A stretch of 64,000 nucleotides of DNA from Leadbetterella lacunae (GCF_042649125.1 NZ_JBHRYQ010000001.1:2232001-2296000); one strand, 5' to 3'. Numbered from the stretch's first letter, positions 18,400-27,626 are shown. A program made the numbers and translations. Notes: generated by a model not told the origin, from the letters alone.

Positions 18400-19554
18400 T
18401 CACCCTAAATACCTGTTGCGATACCCAGCAAATGCTGCAAACAGAAGCATAATGAACGTAAATATAAAGCCTAGTGAAAGGGTGTATTGCTCCGAAATAA
18501 AACCTATGATTGATGGCCCAGCTAAAAAGCCAACCAAACCGCCCGTGGTTATCATGCCGTAACCTTGCACGGCGGGCACATTCGGAATTTTAGAGGCAGT
18601 GGCAAACAAAACCGGCACTATGCAACAGCAGCCAATTCCGGTTAAAATAAAACCAAAAATCACAAGGGGTATTATACTATTGATGGCTACCATCAAAATA
18701 CCAAAAGCGGCTATCAGGCTACCGTAAATTATTATTTTCTTGTCTCCCAATTTAGGAATAATGATATCGCCGTTTAGTCGGCCTAAAGTCATGGCCACAG
18801 AAAAGCCCCCGTAACCCAAACTGATATAGAATAAAGGAGCCAATAGCTCTCTTTTCATATAAATGGAGCTCCAGTCTACAATACTCCCTTCGGTCATGAA
18901 AATCACCATACAAATAAACGACAAGCCCAGTATACTTTTGTTTGGCAACTTAAAGCCTGATTTTGAGTGTATAAAATAGTCGTGCTTGAGGTAAAAAGGT
19001 CGAAGCGAAAAGACTGTAATGGTAACCAAAACATACATGCCCAATATTTGGTATAAACTTTTGATTTCAAAACCGAAAAGTATGGCCGTGTAAGCTGCTC
19101 CAATGGCCCCGCCTATGCTATACATGGCATGACAAGTACTCAAAAACTTTCGATTATATTCATTCTCTAACCGCGAAGCCACCATGTTGTTTGCTACGCC
19201 ATTTAAAAAACCAAAATAACCCCTCAAAAACAACGCTCCACTAAACCAGATAACATTGGGAGAGTAGACCTCTAAACAAAACAGTGTGCACTGAGCCAAG
19301 TTGCCCATGCCGAGCCAGTTTCCAATTTTTATTTTAGAAAAAACAGTGGTAGATGTCAAAACGCCCACAATAGATCCCAATGGGGCAAATAGTAACAAAA
19401 GACCCAATTGGGAATCGTTGAGCCCTAGTCGAAGTTTAATAAAAGGCAAAGCAGAGGCCCAAACAGCCACCAACAAACTAGAAGTAGCAAACAAAAAACC
19501 AACCGCTACTACGGGTTTTAACCTAAAAAACTGAATGGTATTTCGAAGGAGCAT
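18400..19554 (-). CDS. MFS transporter
   Basis: A 384-residue inner-membrane protein with 12 predicted helices. LRLGLNDSQLGLLLLFAPLGSIVG and the later GFSVAMTLGRLNGDIIIPKLGDKK loop resemble the YbjJ/FucP-like branch of the major facilitator superfamily. The substrate cannot be predicted. It converges with the ATPase gene; a TACCTTTG box lies upstream at 19583-19590 on the minus strand. Confidence 0.8.
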   Translation of the reverse strand: MLLRNTIQFFRLKPVVAVGFLFATSSLLVAVWASALPFIKLRLGLNDSQLGLLLLFAPLGSIVGVLTSTTVFSKIKIGNWLGMGNLAQCTLFCLEVYSPNVIWFSGALFLRGYFGFLNGVANNMVASRLENEYNRKFLSTCHAMYSIGGAIGAAYTAILFGFEIKSLYQILGMYVLVTITVFSLRPFYLKHDYFIHSKSGFKLPNKSILGLSFICMVIFMTEGSIVDWSSIYMKRELLAPLFYISLGYGGFSVAMTLGRLNGDIIIPKLGDKKIIIYGSLIAAFGILMVAINSIIPLVIFGFILTGIGCCCIVPVLFATASKIPNVPAVQGYGMITTGGLVGFLAGPSIIGFISEQYTLSLGFIFTFIMLLFAAFAGYRNRYLG

Positions 19555-19582
19555 CAGAAATATTTTTCTCTTAAATAAACCG

Positions 19583-19590
19583 CAAAGGTA
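19583..19590 (-). promoter_or_regulatory. Putative -7 promoter box of the MFS gene
   Basis: Minus strand reads TACCTTTG, an exact TAnnTTTG match, 28 bases upstream of the ATG at 19554. No -33 match at the right distance was found. Confidence 0.45.
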
Positions 19591-19668
19591 AGCGAAATAT
19601 TAAAGTAAAATAAAATAAAAAAAATGCTAATATTTGGAAAAGAACGCCTCTTTATTTTGTCTTAAACA

Positions 19669-21219
19669 TTAATTTTTAATGATTCGAACTACCTCCTGAA
19701 ACTCCCTAGTTTTTAGGCGAAGGAAATAAATGTCATTTCTCAACTGACCAAAACTAAGCTCAATCTCAGCCTCTCCAGGTGTAATACCTACGTGAGTTTC
19801 CTGAATTACTTCACGGCCTTTTAGGTCAAATAATTGATATGAAACTTCGGACGATAAACTTCTAAACGAAAGCGAAATACGCTCCACAAATGGATTTGGA
19901 AAGGCTTTTACTTTTACATTTAAGTCAGGTTCTGTGGCTGTCAAATACCCACACACCGAAGGCGAAACTATCGCGAGTGTTTCGAAGTCTTTGAAAAGTA
20001 CATTTTTCAATTCTGTATTTTCAGAACAAAACCAATACTTAAGCACTGATGCATATACCGCCCTGAAATCAAACTGCATCGGTATGTTGTCATTATTACT
20101 CACCGTGGCAGATATGCTCATTGGCTTACCAAAATACGCCGGATTTACTTTTTCTCCGAAGAAAAACATAGGGGCAGCTGCTCCGTGGTCGGTACCGAGA
20201 CTGGCATTAGATTTTATACGCCTTCCAAACTCCGAGTAAGTCATACCAAGCACTTTGTTTTGAATACCTAAAAACTTCAAGTCGTCTTGAAAAGCCTTTA
20301 TGGAATCACTCAAATGAGCCATAAGGTTTGCGTGCGTTCCCGTAGATGTATCCGAAGCATTTGCTTGAGCACTGTGGGTATCAAAACCACCAAGTTTTAC
20401 GTAATATATCTTGGTTTTTAAGCCCCCTGCTATCAACCTAGCCACCGTCTTTAATTGGGTAGCCAAACTCAAATTTGGGTATTCTTTTTGTTGTTTTACT
20501 TTCAAAGCGGCATTTTGAACCGTATCAAAATAGGTGTTCGATTGTTTTGAAATTCGCTTTAAAAAACTCAACTCTTTACTCGCCAAGGCATTTAAAGTAG
20601 GCTGGTCAGGATTTTCGAGCAAATCGTAAAAGTTACTTGTATCTGAAATAGACATACCCATGCTATAGATGGGCCCCTGAAGTGCTGTGGTAATTACAGA
20701 GCCAATTTGAATTGCAAGCGGATCTGGGTATTTGTCTGAAGGATATCCATTCGGAAAATTTGGATGTTTCAAAGCTAAATATCTCCCTGCCCAACCCGAT
20801 TCCAATGTTTGGTTTGAGTCCGAAGCTGAATTCCATATATCGGTTGCCTTAAAATGCGAAAAACTAGGATTTGGATAACCTACATCCTGCACAATTCCCC
20901 CTTTACCATCTTTCATCAGTTCAGCCAAACCGCTCAATGACGGATGTAGCCCAATTAAGTCAGACTGAGGTATTTTCAGAACTTTGTTTTCGGCAATGGC
21001 AATATTGCTACGGGCGTTTTTATAGTTTGCATATTGACTCACCGGAATAACGGTATTTAAGCCGTCATTTCCTCCGGTCAACTGTATCACTACCAAGACG
21101 TTATCATTTTCAAGAAGCATAGGACTAATATTCCCCATCCCCCACATACTCTGCTTACCTATCACAAATGGACTAAGAGCTCCCAAAGCCGAATTGCGTA
21201 TAAAATCTCTTCTTTTCAT
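19669..21219 (-). CDS. DUF1501 protein with Tat-like signal and type IX secretion sorting domain
   Basis: A 516-residue exported protein. It opens with MKRRDFIRNSALGAL, a twin-arginine-like signal. The body matches DUF1501 (sulfatase-like fold): VVIQLTGGNDGLNTVIP, YYVKLGGFDTHSAQ, MTYSEFGRRIKSN and GTDHGAAAPMFFFGE, with Asp/His pairs that could bind metal. The last ~80 residues (from KAFPNPF through LFDLKGREV to the KN end) form a type A T9SS C-terminal sorting domain, which directs cell-surface attachment. It is 2 bases downstream of the DUF1800 gene; these two families occur together widely, with no fixed biochemical role known. Confidence 0.88.
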   Translation of the reverse strand: MKRRDFIRNSALGALSPFVIGKQSMWGMGNISPMLLENDNVLVVIQLTGGNDGLNTVIPVSQYANYKNARSNIAIAENKVLKIPQSDLIGLHPSLSGLAELMKDGKGGIVQDVGYPNPSFSHFKATDIWNSASDSNQTLESGWAGRYLALKHPNFPNGYPSDKYPDPLAIQIGSVITTALQGPIYSMGMSISDTSNFYDLLENPDQPTLNALASKELSFLKRISKQSNTYFDTVQNAALKVKQQKEYPNLSLATQLKTVARLIAGGLKTKIYYVKLGGFDTHSAQANASDTSTGTHANLMAHLSDSIKAFQDDLKFLGIQNKVLGMTYSEFGRRIKSNASLGTDHGAAAPMFFFGEKVNPAYFGKPMSISATVSNNDNIPMQFDFRAVYASVLKYWFCSENTELKNVLFKDFETLAIVSPSVCGYLTATEPDLNVKVKAFPNPFVERISLSFRSLSSEVSYQLFDLKGREVIQETHVGITPGEAEIELSFGQLRNDIYFLRLKTREFQEVVRIIKN

Positions 21220-21221
21220 GT

Positions 21222-22814
21222 TTAGCTTAATTGAAATTCGGGTAAATCCATCAAATAGGTAATCAGCTTTTTGAGCCTCGTAGTGACCATTGCAAGCGAA
21301 GCATTTGTTGGTTTATTTATGGCTTCGTCCCATATTTCTGTCCAATAATAATCAGATGCTTGGCCTTCCAAAAGAATATCTTTCTTAAGGTCAAGCAGTA
21401 GTTTGGGCGAAAGTGGCACATGGAAAAACAAAAACACCAACTCTGATATTAAGGCATTGGGATCAGCGGGCTTTTTTAGCTTTTTAGCCATACTAAATGA
21501 ATCAAACACGATAGCCTGATTATTTCGTTTTAAGCCTTTGGCTATCATATTGTCGGTAAACTTGGCTCGCTCGGGCAGTGTGCTTGCATTAATCCAAATT
21601 TCGTGGAAAACAGGTGCTTGGTAATAAGCCGGCCAACCTGCCACATTAGGAGGATCAAGGAGCGACTGTTGACCTTTGTCAGTAACAGCTACTAGGTCGT
21701 TTGCCAGTAAATAAGACTCATAAATAAAATTCTGAAACACAGGCCACGACGGTTCCAAGAGCTTCATTGAGCCTACCAAATGATCTACAGGGCTTTTGAT
21801 AAGGCAACCTCTAAGTTCTAAATCAAAAAAATGCTTACTGGCAAACATCACTTTCAGAACTGGTAAAATTTCGTAGTTACTGTCTTTAAATATTTTGGCC
21901 AATGGCACTATAAAATTCTTCTCTACTTCGTCTGTAATGTCATAATAAAAAAAGAAAATATATAACCTCCGCATAATATAAAGACTTACCTCGTTAGTGG
22001 CAAATATCATCGTCAGCAGTTCGTCTAATTCATTTTTACCCGCATCGCCAGACTGGCCTTTTATTACTTTATTTCCAAAAAAATCAGAGAAAGTTTTATC
22101 GGTAGTATCGTGTTTTGTGGAATCAAAATATGAACTCACTGGCTCTCTAAGCACCCGATAACCCGTTAATACTTTGGCCGCCATTTTTACATCACTTTCG
22201 GTATATTTTGAGTTGGGTCCTTTACCTAATGTAAACAGCTCTTGCAGTTCCCTGCCGTAGTTTTCGTCTGGGGCAGTCTTGGTATTTGAGTTACCGTTGA
22301 GGTAGAGCAGCATTGCTGGGTCAAGCGTAATTTCTTTAACCATGCTCTTAAAATCTCCCAAGGCATTCTTACGAATCACCTCCAAAAACTTATACCCCAT
22401 GCGGGCATCTCCATAGGAATTCAATTCTGTTGAAAAATGATTTTGCCAAAACAAGATCATTTTTTCATTTATGGTAGTTTCTTGATTGAGCATTAGCTGC
22501 ATCCACCAAGCTTTAAGACTTATTTTTCTTCTGGTATTTATTGTGCCGTCGCCATAAGTAGCATTTACCCAGGTTTGACCCAAAGCTACGCCGGTGGTAT
22601 CTTTGGTTACACTTTCATAATAATTTATGGGCGGAAGTGCCGTCGGGCTCTTTTTAATTATAGCGTCGATAGCCTGCGTCAAGGTGTTACCCGAGAACTG
22701 CGTTATATTTTTAGGCGAAAACCCAAAAAGCGTCCTACTAAGCAGGTGTTTAATGGCATCATCGTCGAGTTTTCCTTGAAATTTATCAATAGAAACACTT
22801 CCGAAATTCTTCAT
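21222..22814 (-). CDS. DUF1800 protein
   Basis: A 530-residue protein of the DUF1800 family, mostly helical. Recognisable segments are HLLSRTLFGFSPKNI near residue 25, the WMQLMLNQ and MILFWQNHFSTE stretch, and NYGRELQELFTLGKG followed by TESDVKMAAKVLTGYR. No signal peptide is evident, unlike its DUF1501 partner 2 bases downstream. Co-occurrence of DUF1800 and DUF1501 in one operon is common in Bacteroidota and Planctomycetes, but the function is unknown. A TATATTTG -7 box lies upstream at 22871-22878. Confidence 0.88.
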   Translation of the reverse strand: MKNFGSVSIDKFQGKLDDDAIKHLLSRTLFGFSPKNITQFSGNTLTQAIDAIIKKSPTALPPINYYESVTKDTTGVALGQTWVNATYGDGTINTRRKISLKAWWMQLMLNQETTINEKMILFWQNHFSTELNSYGDARMGYKFLEVIRKNALGDFKSMVKEITLDPAMLLYLNGNSNTKTAPDENYGRELQELFTLGKGPNSKYTESDVKMAAKVLTGYRVLREPVSSYFDSTKHDTTDKTFSDFFGNKVIKGQSGDAGKNELDELLTMIFATNEVSLYIMRRLYIFFFYYDITDEVEKNFIVPLAKIFKDSNYEILPVLKVMFASKHFFDLELRGCLIKSPVDHLVGSMKLLEPSWPVFQNFIYESYLLANDLVAVTDKGQQSLLDPPNVAGWPAYYQAPVFHEIWINASTLPERAKFTDNMIAKGLKRNNQAIVFDSFSMAKKLKKPADPNALISELVFLFFHVPLSPKLLLDLKKDILLEGQASDYYWTEIWDEAINKPTNASLAMVTTRLKKLITYLMDLPEFQLS

Positions 22815-22870
22815 GTTATAGAGAGTTTTGGCTTAGACGTATTTATGGGTAAATAGTTTAAAAACAGTGC

Positions 22871-22878
22871 CAAATATA
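22871..22878 (-). promoter_or_regulatory. Putative -7 promoter box of the DUF1800-DUF1501 operon
   Basis: On the minus strand TATATTTG matches TAnnTTTG, 57 bases upstream of the ATG at 22814. No well-spaced -33 element was seen. Confidence 0.4.
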
Positions 22879-22971
22879 ATTCAATGAACTCAAATAAATA
22901 TAAAATTATTTTTTCTTGAAAAATTAACATTTTGAGTTCAAATAAACATCCAACACATCCTCCTAAAACAC

Positions 22972-22997
22972 AAAAAAAGGCACCAAGTGCCTTTTTT
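22972..22997 (-). terminator. Terminator of tyrS
   Basis: GGCAC / GTGCC stem with a CAA loop, flanked by runs of A on the left and T on the right, so it works in either direction. It lies 29 bases past the tyrS stop on the minus strand. Confidence 0.75.
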
Positions 22998-23025
22998 ATA
23001 AATTTTATATTTTTCAGAAAAAACC

Positions 23026-24342
23026 TTAAGCCGTAATCTCCACTATATGGTTTTTCTTTCCTTTACCTATTAAAATAAAGCGACCATTTAACAATGAAAT
23101 TTCCGAAACCGGCATTTTCTCGTCTTTAACTTTTTCTTTATTAATACTCACTGCATTTCCTTGCAATGCTCTTCTAGCCTCTCCTTTCGATGCGTATATT
23201 TCATTGTTTGTCAATACCGAAATCAAATCTATCAGGCCTTCACAGGCATCAAAATCGGCTTTCGAAACCGAAGTTTGCGGCACACCATCAAAAACCTGTT
23301 GGAAAGTCTTAATATCTAAACTTTGTAAAGTCTCCAAAGTAGCTTTGCCATATAATACTTCCGATGCTTTCACTACTAATTCGTAGGCTTCTTGCCCATG
23401 TACCCTTACAGTCACGTCTTTTGCTATGGCTTTCTGCACCGCTCTTAGGTGCGGAGCTTCTGCTTGTTGGGCTTCCAAAGCATTGATTTCTTCCTCTGAC
23501 AAAAGCGTAAACACCCTAATCAATCGCTTACAGTCTTCGTCTGCTTGGTTTATCCAAAACTGATAAAACTCATACGGCGAAGTCATCTCAGGATCTAACC
23601 ACACATTTCCAGCCTCTGACTTACCAAACTTGGTGCCGTCTGACTTCGTAACCAAAGGTGTAGTCAATGCATAGGCCGAATATTGAGCGTCTTCGTTGTT
23701 ATCCGAACCATCGTTTGCTTCTTTTCTTCTGATTAGCTCGGTACCGGTAGTGATATTTCCCCACTGATCCGAACCTCCCATTTGAAGTTTGACACCGCGG
23801 TTTTTATACAAATGATAAAAATCGTAACCTTGAAGCAACTGATAGGTAAACTCCGTGTAGGATATTCCAGTCGTAATTCTGTTTTTCACCGAATCTTTTG
23901 AGCTCATATAGTTAACCGTCAGGTATTTTCCTACCTCACGCAAAAACTGCAAAAAGCCCATTTCTTTAAACCAGTCATAGTTATTCACCATCTCGGCAGA
24001 ATTATCACCACAGTCGAAATCCAAAAATTTCTCTAACTGTTTCTTAATTCCATCCTGGTTTTCTCTTAGTATACTTTCATCCAGAAACTGCCTCTCAGCA
24101 GCTTTCCCTGACGGGTCGCCCACCATTCCGGTGGCACCACCTACCAAAGCAAACGGCTTATGACCGCTTCTTTGCAAATGCACCAAAAGCATGATTGTGG
24201 CCAAGTTTCCGATGTGCAGCGACTTTGCCGTTGGATCAAAACCAATATATGCCGATGTTAATTCTTTTTTGAGTTGCTCTTCCGTACCTGGCATGAGCTG
24301 ATGGAGCATACCTCTCCACTTTAGTTCTTCTATAAAATCCAT
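23026..24342 (-). CDS. tyrS: Tyrosine--tRNA ligase
   Basis: A 438-residue class I aminoacyl-tRNA synthetase. The HIGH-type motif appears as SLHIGNLATIM, the tyrosine pocket includes YDFYHLYKNRGVKLQMGGSDQWGN, and the KMSKS-type motif is GTKFGKSEAG. The C-terminal S4-like RNA-binding domain is visible in NNEIYASKGEARRALQGNAVSI. Length and order are normal for bacterial TyrRS. It lies 10 bases downstream of a frameshifted outer-membrane barrel gene and is followed by a terminator at 22972-22997. Confidence 0.97.
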   Translation of the reverse strand: MDFIEELKWRGMLHQLMPGTEEQLKKELTSAYIGFDPTAKSLHIGNLATIMLLVHLQRSGHKPFALVGGATGMVGDPSGKAAERQFLDESILRENQDGIKKQLEKFLDFDCGDNSAEMVNNYDWFKEMGFLQFLREVGKYLTVNYMSSKDSVKNRITTGISYTEFTYQLLQGYDFYHLYKNRGVKLQMGGSDQWGNITTGTELIRRKEANDGSDNNEDAQYSAYALTTPLVTKSDGTKFGKSEAGNVWLDPEMTSPYEFYQFWINQADEDCKRLIRVFTLLSEEEINALEAQQAEAPHLRAVQKAIAKDVTVRVHGQEAYELVVKASEVLYGKATLETLQSLDIKTFQQVFDGVPQTSVSKADFDACEGLIDLISVLTNNEIYASKGEARRALQGNAVSINKEKVKDEKMPVSEISLLNGRFILIGKGKKNHIVEITA

Positions 24343-24351
24343 GAGAGTAAA

Positions 24352-24989
24352 TTATTTCTTTTTAACGCCAAACTTCTTTTTCCAAAGGTAGTATTCCGAA
24401 AAAGTATACGTAAACGAAAGCTGAACGCTTCTGTTTCTGTAGTCAAGTGGCGTAAGTCCTGATTTTGAAGTGGAAACGTTTTTAAGGCCATGTGTGTATC
24501 TGATGTTCATACTCACAAGCGAAAACATATCCAACATATTTATTCTGGTGCCAACTACCCAAGAATAATCTCTTGCGGCGTCAGGTCCATAAATAGAAAC
24601 CCCTTCTTTTTTGTAGCCTTGGTTTAAAGCTAAGCTAAACTCAGGACCAGTCTCAAAGTAAATTCCTTTTAGTGGCGTATAGCCTAACAGTATCGGTGTA
24701 GAAAAATACTTATACGAATATTTAGCCGAAGGAGTGGTAAAGGTCCCCCTTTTACCTGATAAATAAACTCGGGCTGGAGGCTAAACTTTTTATAGTTAAA
24801 TCGTGTAAAAATACCTCCCTGATAGTTAAAAGACACTTTTTTGTCTACGGCTACGGTATCAAAATTGGCTATCCCTGTCACTTGAACACCTACTTTAGGT
24901 CCAAACTCAAAAAGCCTCGGAGTGATCTGCCCATACGACTGCGAAGCAATCAATACTATACTAAAAATCTTAAGTGCGTTTTTTATCAT
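24352..24989 (-). pseudogene. Outer-membrane beta-barrel (PorT-like) gene with a frameshift in a G-run
   Basis: The first part reads from ATG 24989 with a signal peptide (MIKNALKIFS... SQSYGQ) into barrel strands (FEFGPKVGVQVTG, FSLQPEFIYQVKGG). After VKGG, around 24745-24749, the frame shifts. The continuing frame (TFTTPSAKYSYKYF, STPILLGYTPLKGIYFETGP, RINMLDMFSLVSMNIRY) runs to the stop at 24352. Adding one G to the five-G run on the minus strand restores one frame of about 212 residues. This is a true recent frameshift or a homopolymer sequencing error. The barrel is of the outer-membrane beta-barrel type also found at the C-terminus of the anti-sigma protein upstream. Confidence 0.85.
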
Positions 24990-25078
24990 TTTATTTAGTT
25001 TTTTCTGAAACGCTGGTTTCCGAATAAAAAGTCTGCAAATGTACGAATTTTTAACCCTCAATTTCAGATTAAATAAAA

Positions 25079-25112
25079 AATCCTGCCTTTTGAAAACCAA
25101 AAAAGCAGGATT
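25079..25112 (-). terminator. Terminator of the sigma/anti-sigma operon
   Basis: AATCCTGC (25079-25086) pairs with GCAGGATT (25105-25112); on the minus strand the hairpin is followed by a T-rich tract. It lies just past the anti-sigma gene stop, so the barrel gene downstream is probably transcribed separately. Confidence 0.75.
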
Positions 25113-25131
25113 CTTTAAATATTAAGCCTTC

Positions 25132-26622
25132 TTATTTTTTCAAACCATATTTTATAGAGAAGTTAACACCTACTCTTTTGTTATTTAACAAACTATTGGT
25201 AGACCTAAACGGAAACTCAAAGTACGGATTAACCTGTCCATAGAATCGGCCTTGCTGATACTGCAAACCCATGCCATAAAACAGACTGTTAAAAAACTTC
25301 GGCTTGTACGAGTTCTCAAATTTGGCAAAATAAGTCTCGCCAGCAGTTTCGGTTTGATACTTCACTCCTTCTATAACAGACAAGTCAAACTTGGTGCCGG
25401 TAGTCACCAAAAACGTCAGTTTGTTTCTCAGTGGTACATAAAAATTAAAGTATAACGGCAATTTTATAATCGAAGTCTCAATTTCAATGTTCTTGATTTT
25501 AGGTGGCGGTCCAACGGGGTTGAAATGTTTCACATACCTATCTTCAAATCTATTTCCGGTGTTATTATTAAAATCTTTCGGTAGACCAAATTGCATTTGT
25601 CTTCCCTTCGAAATCAACACACCTGAGTTTATACTAAACTTATCGTTTAAAAACACCTCAAGTGTAGGCCCCAAATTAACCCCTCTGTTTCCGGCCATTT
25701 CTGCTGACATTCCAAACCTGGCGTTAATTTTCTTCAAAAACGAAGACTCTTTTTTAGGTTCTTGCTCAGGAAAAACTCGCTCAGGCACCACCAATTCTGC
25801 CACTTTTGGCGTTTCTGCCTTTGCTGTCTCTTTGGCATTATTTACTTCATTATCTTCATACGAAGTTTTAGGCAATTCCGACTTAGTATAGCTATTGGCA
25901 CCCTCATTTTTGGGCTGAGCATCGCTCACTTGGTTACTTATTGGGTCTTCATTTTTGGTTCCTTCTGGCGTAGACTTACTGTAAGTCTCTGCTTTAGATG
26001 TGGTATTTAGACCTGTATTTTCTGCCTTATTACCTTTAACTTCACTTGTGCTAGCCTTATCACTGATGTTAGCTTTACTTTTCTTAGAGAACACCACCTT
26101 ACTTTCATCCTCAGTTTTTACACCCGCCTTTTGTGACCCAACACCTTTTCTAAAGGTATTGCTGCGTATAGCGTCAGTGGTATTTTCATTACCTGTAGTG
26201 GTTTGCTCTCCATTTTTATTTAAAGCAAAATTTTCGTCCGTATTATATGCCGACGGTCCACGTTGCGTCCTGTCCACGTATACTTTTTGGGTAATTACCT
26301 TAGTAACCCAAACAGTATCTGTCTTCTGACTTTGCAGGTATACGGTATCCGTTTTTACTTCTGGCGTTTGAACACTTAGTGTAGAAATCTTATCATTCAG
26401 TAATTCGTTTTCTTGTTTTAAATTATGGTAAAAATAGTAAGTTGTCAGCAGTGCCGTAGTGGCTACTCCGCCATATATCCACTGACCGAAGTCTCGAAAT
26501 AGTGCCACATACCAAGGCACCGGAAGCGACTTTCGCAGCTTTTCCCATGCGGCTTTCTCAAACTCGGGTCGTATAGACTCCAGTTTTTGCCGTATTTTAT
26601 TATCAAAATTTTGTTCAGACAT
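25132..26622 (-). CDS. Dual membrane-spanning anti-sigma factor (Dma-like): cytoplasmic domain, TM helix, linker, outer-membrane barrel
   Basis: A 496-residue protein with an unusual layout. Residues 1-45 are a soluble anti-sigma-like head (FDNKIRQKLESIRPEFEKAAW). A single TM helix spans about 46-66 (WIYGGVATTALLTTYYFYH). A short coiled coil follows (KQENELLNDKISTL), then a Ser/Thr/Lys/Glu-rich linker to about 280, and finally a barrel of about 200 residues (FGMSAEMAGNRGVNLGPTLE, IIKLPLYFNFYVPL, VGVNFSIKYGLKK). It would run from the cytoplasm through the inner membrane and periplasm into the outer membrane. This matches the dual membrane-spanning anti-sigma factors described in Bacteroides. 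It overlaps the ECF sigma gene upstream by 8 bases. Probably senses outer-membrane state and releases the sigma factor. Confidence 0.8.
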   Translation of the reverse strand: MSEQNFDNKIRQKLESIRPEFEKAAWEKLRKSLPVPWYVALFRDFGQWIYGGVATTALLTTYYFYHNLKQENELLNDKISTLSVQTPEVKTDTVYLQSQKTDTVWVTKVITQKVYVDRTQRGPSAYNTDENFALNKNGEQTTTGNENTTDAIRSNTFRKGVGSQKAGVKTEDESKVVFSKKSKANISDKASTSEVKGNKAENTGLNTTSKAETYSKSTPEGTKNEDPISNQVSDAQPKNEGANSYTKSELPKTSYEDNEVNNAKETAKAETPKVAELVVPERVFPEQEPKKESSFLKKINARFGMSAEMAGNRGVNLGPTLEVFLNDKFSINSGVLISKGRQMQFGLPKDFNNNTGNRFEDRYVKHFNPVGPPPKIKNIEIETSIIKLPLYFNFYVPLRNKLTFLVTTGTKFDLSVIEGVKYQTETAGETYFAKFENSYKPKFFNSLFYGMGLQYQQGRFYGQVNPYFEFPFRSTNSLLNNKRVGVNFSIKYGLKK

Positions 26623-27193
26623 GATTATCTTGATTTACAGTCTCATCTAAATATCTTTTTACCCACTCTTGCAGTTTCATTCGAGCCTTGGCTAGGTTTG
26701 ACCGCGAAGTCCCCTCATTTATGCCAAGCATCTCTCCTATTTCAGCATGTGAATATCCCTCCACCACGTTTAGCGAAAACACCATTCGATACGATGGGGG
26801 TAATTTTTGTACTAATTCTAAAATTTCCTCTGCAGACAGCCGCTCCAAAAGGTAGTCGTTTTGCTCTAAGTACCGGGCCTCCTGCACATCTATAAAACTC
26901 ACTTTCGGACTATTTTTTCGGTAATAATCTATACAAGTTCTTACCAAAACCGTCCTAAACCAAGCCTCAAAAGATTGCTTGCGATCGTAAAATGAAATTT
27001 TAGCGAAGATTTTCAAAAAACCATCATTAATCATTTCATCTACTTCGTCGCTATTAGCGGCGTACCTCAGACAAATCCTTTTTGCTAAGCCATAGTAATT
27101 CTCGAAAAGTTGTTTTTGAGCAGACGCTTTGTTTGCTTCACAACCCTCCAAGACTTTTAGCAGATTAAAAGTTTTATCTTTTTTAAATAACAC
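26615..27193 (-). CDS. ECF-type RNA polymerase sigma factor
   Basis: A 192-residue sigma-70 family protein. Region 2 is LFENYYGLAKRICLRYAAN...DEVDEMINDGFLKIF, with FEAWFRTVLVRTCIDYYRK completing it. Region 4 includes KLPPSYRMVFSLNVVEGYSHAEIGEMLGI and the helix-turn-helix EGTSRSNLAKAR. The frame opens at GTG 27193; the next Met is at residue 54 inside region 2, so GTG is taken as the start. Its 3-prime end overlaps the Dma-like anti-sigma gene by 8 bases, implying coupled translation and regulation of this sigma factor by that protein. Confidence 0.9.
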   Translation of the reverse strand: MLFKKDKTFNLLKVLEGCEANKASAQKQLFENYYGLAKRICLRYAANSDEVDEMINDGFLKIFAKISFYDRKQSFEAWFRTVLVRTCIDYYRKNSPKVSFIDVQEARYLEQNDYLLERLSAEEILELVQKLPPSYRMVFSLNVVEGYSHAEIGEMLGINEGTSRSNLAKARMKLQEWVKRYLDETVNQDNHV

Positions 27194-27316
27194 TAAAACA
27201 TTTTTTTTTACGAAAGTAGCACATTCTACATTTTTATATACGAAAAACTCAAATTGATTCGTTGCCTACCTTCTGTTATTAATTTATTTTTAATTAAAAA
27301 CCTCCTATTTATATAG

Positions 27317-27413
27317 GGCAGCCGGGCAGGCTATCCGCACTCGCTCTTTTTTTTCGGCCAAGGCCAGAACAAAAAAGGAGCTCAAACAATGCTCCTATCC
27401 TTGCTGCAACATA
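27317..27413. repeat. Structured intergenic element with CTATCC repeats and a long hairpin
   Basis: This stretch contains a long imperfect hairpin: GCTC plus a T-run (27343-27354), a GGCC-AA-GGCC core (27356-27365), then an A-run and GGAGC (27371-27381). CTATCC occurs on both sides (27331-27336 and 27395-27400), and GC-rich motifs such as GGGCAGCC and GGGCAGG stand out from the AT-rich surroundings. I recall similar CTATCC-flanked hairpins in Bacteroidota intergenic DNA, but that was not checked here. The rest of the 433-base gap (27194-27626) holds A/T-rich DNA and no convincing ORF. Confidence 0.45.
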
Positions 27414-27626
27414 CCAGATCTAAAAAACCTGACTCAAAAAAAATATTTTTTAAAAAAAACAGAACATCAAGGCAACGAACAAAAAAACAAAGGCGTATAG
27501 TATTTTAGAAAGCAACACAATCACATTTTGATTTCAAAACAAAACATTTTTCTATTAATGATTTAACTCTACCTGTAAGCACGCTTACTCTAAAACTTAT
27601 TTTAAAACTAAAATTTATTAATTTTT

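Noticed and set aside
25487..26329. Plus-strand ORFs of 134, 82 and 109 aa
   Set aside because: They lie antisense to the linker and barrel of the anti-sigma factor; low-complexity coding on the other strand explains them.
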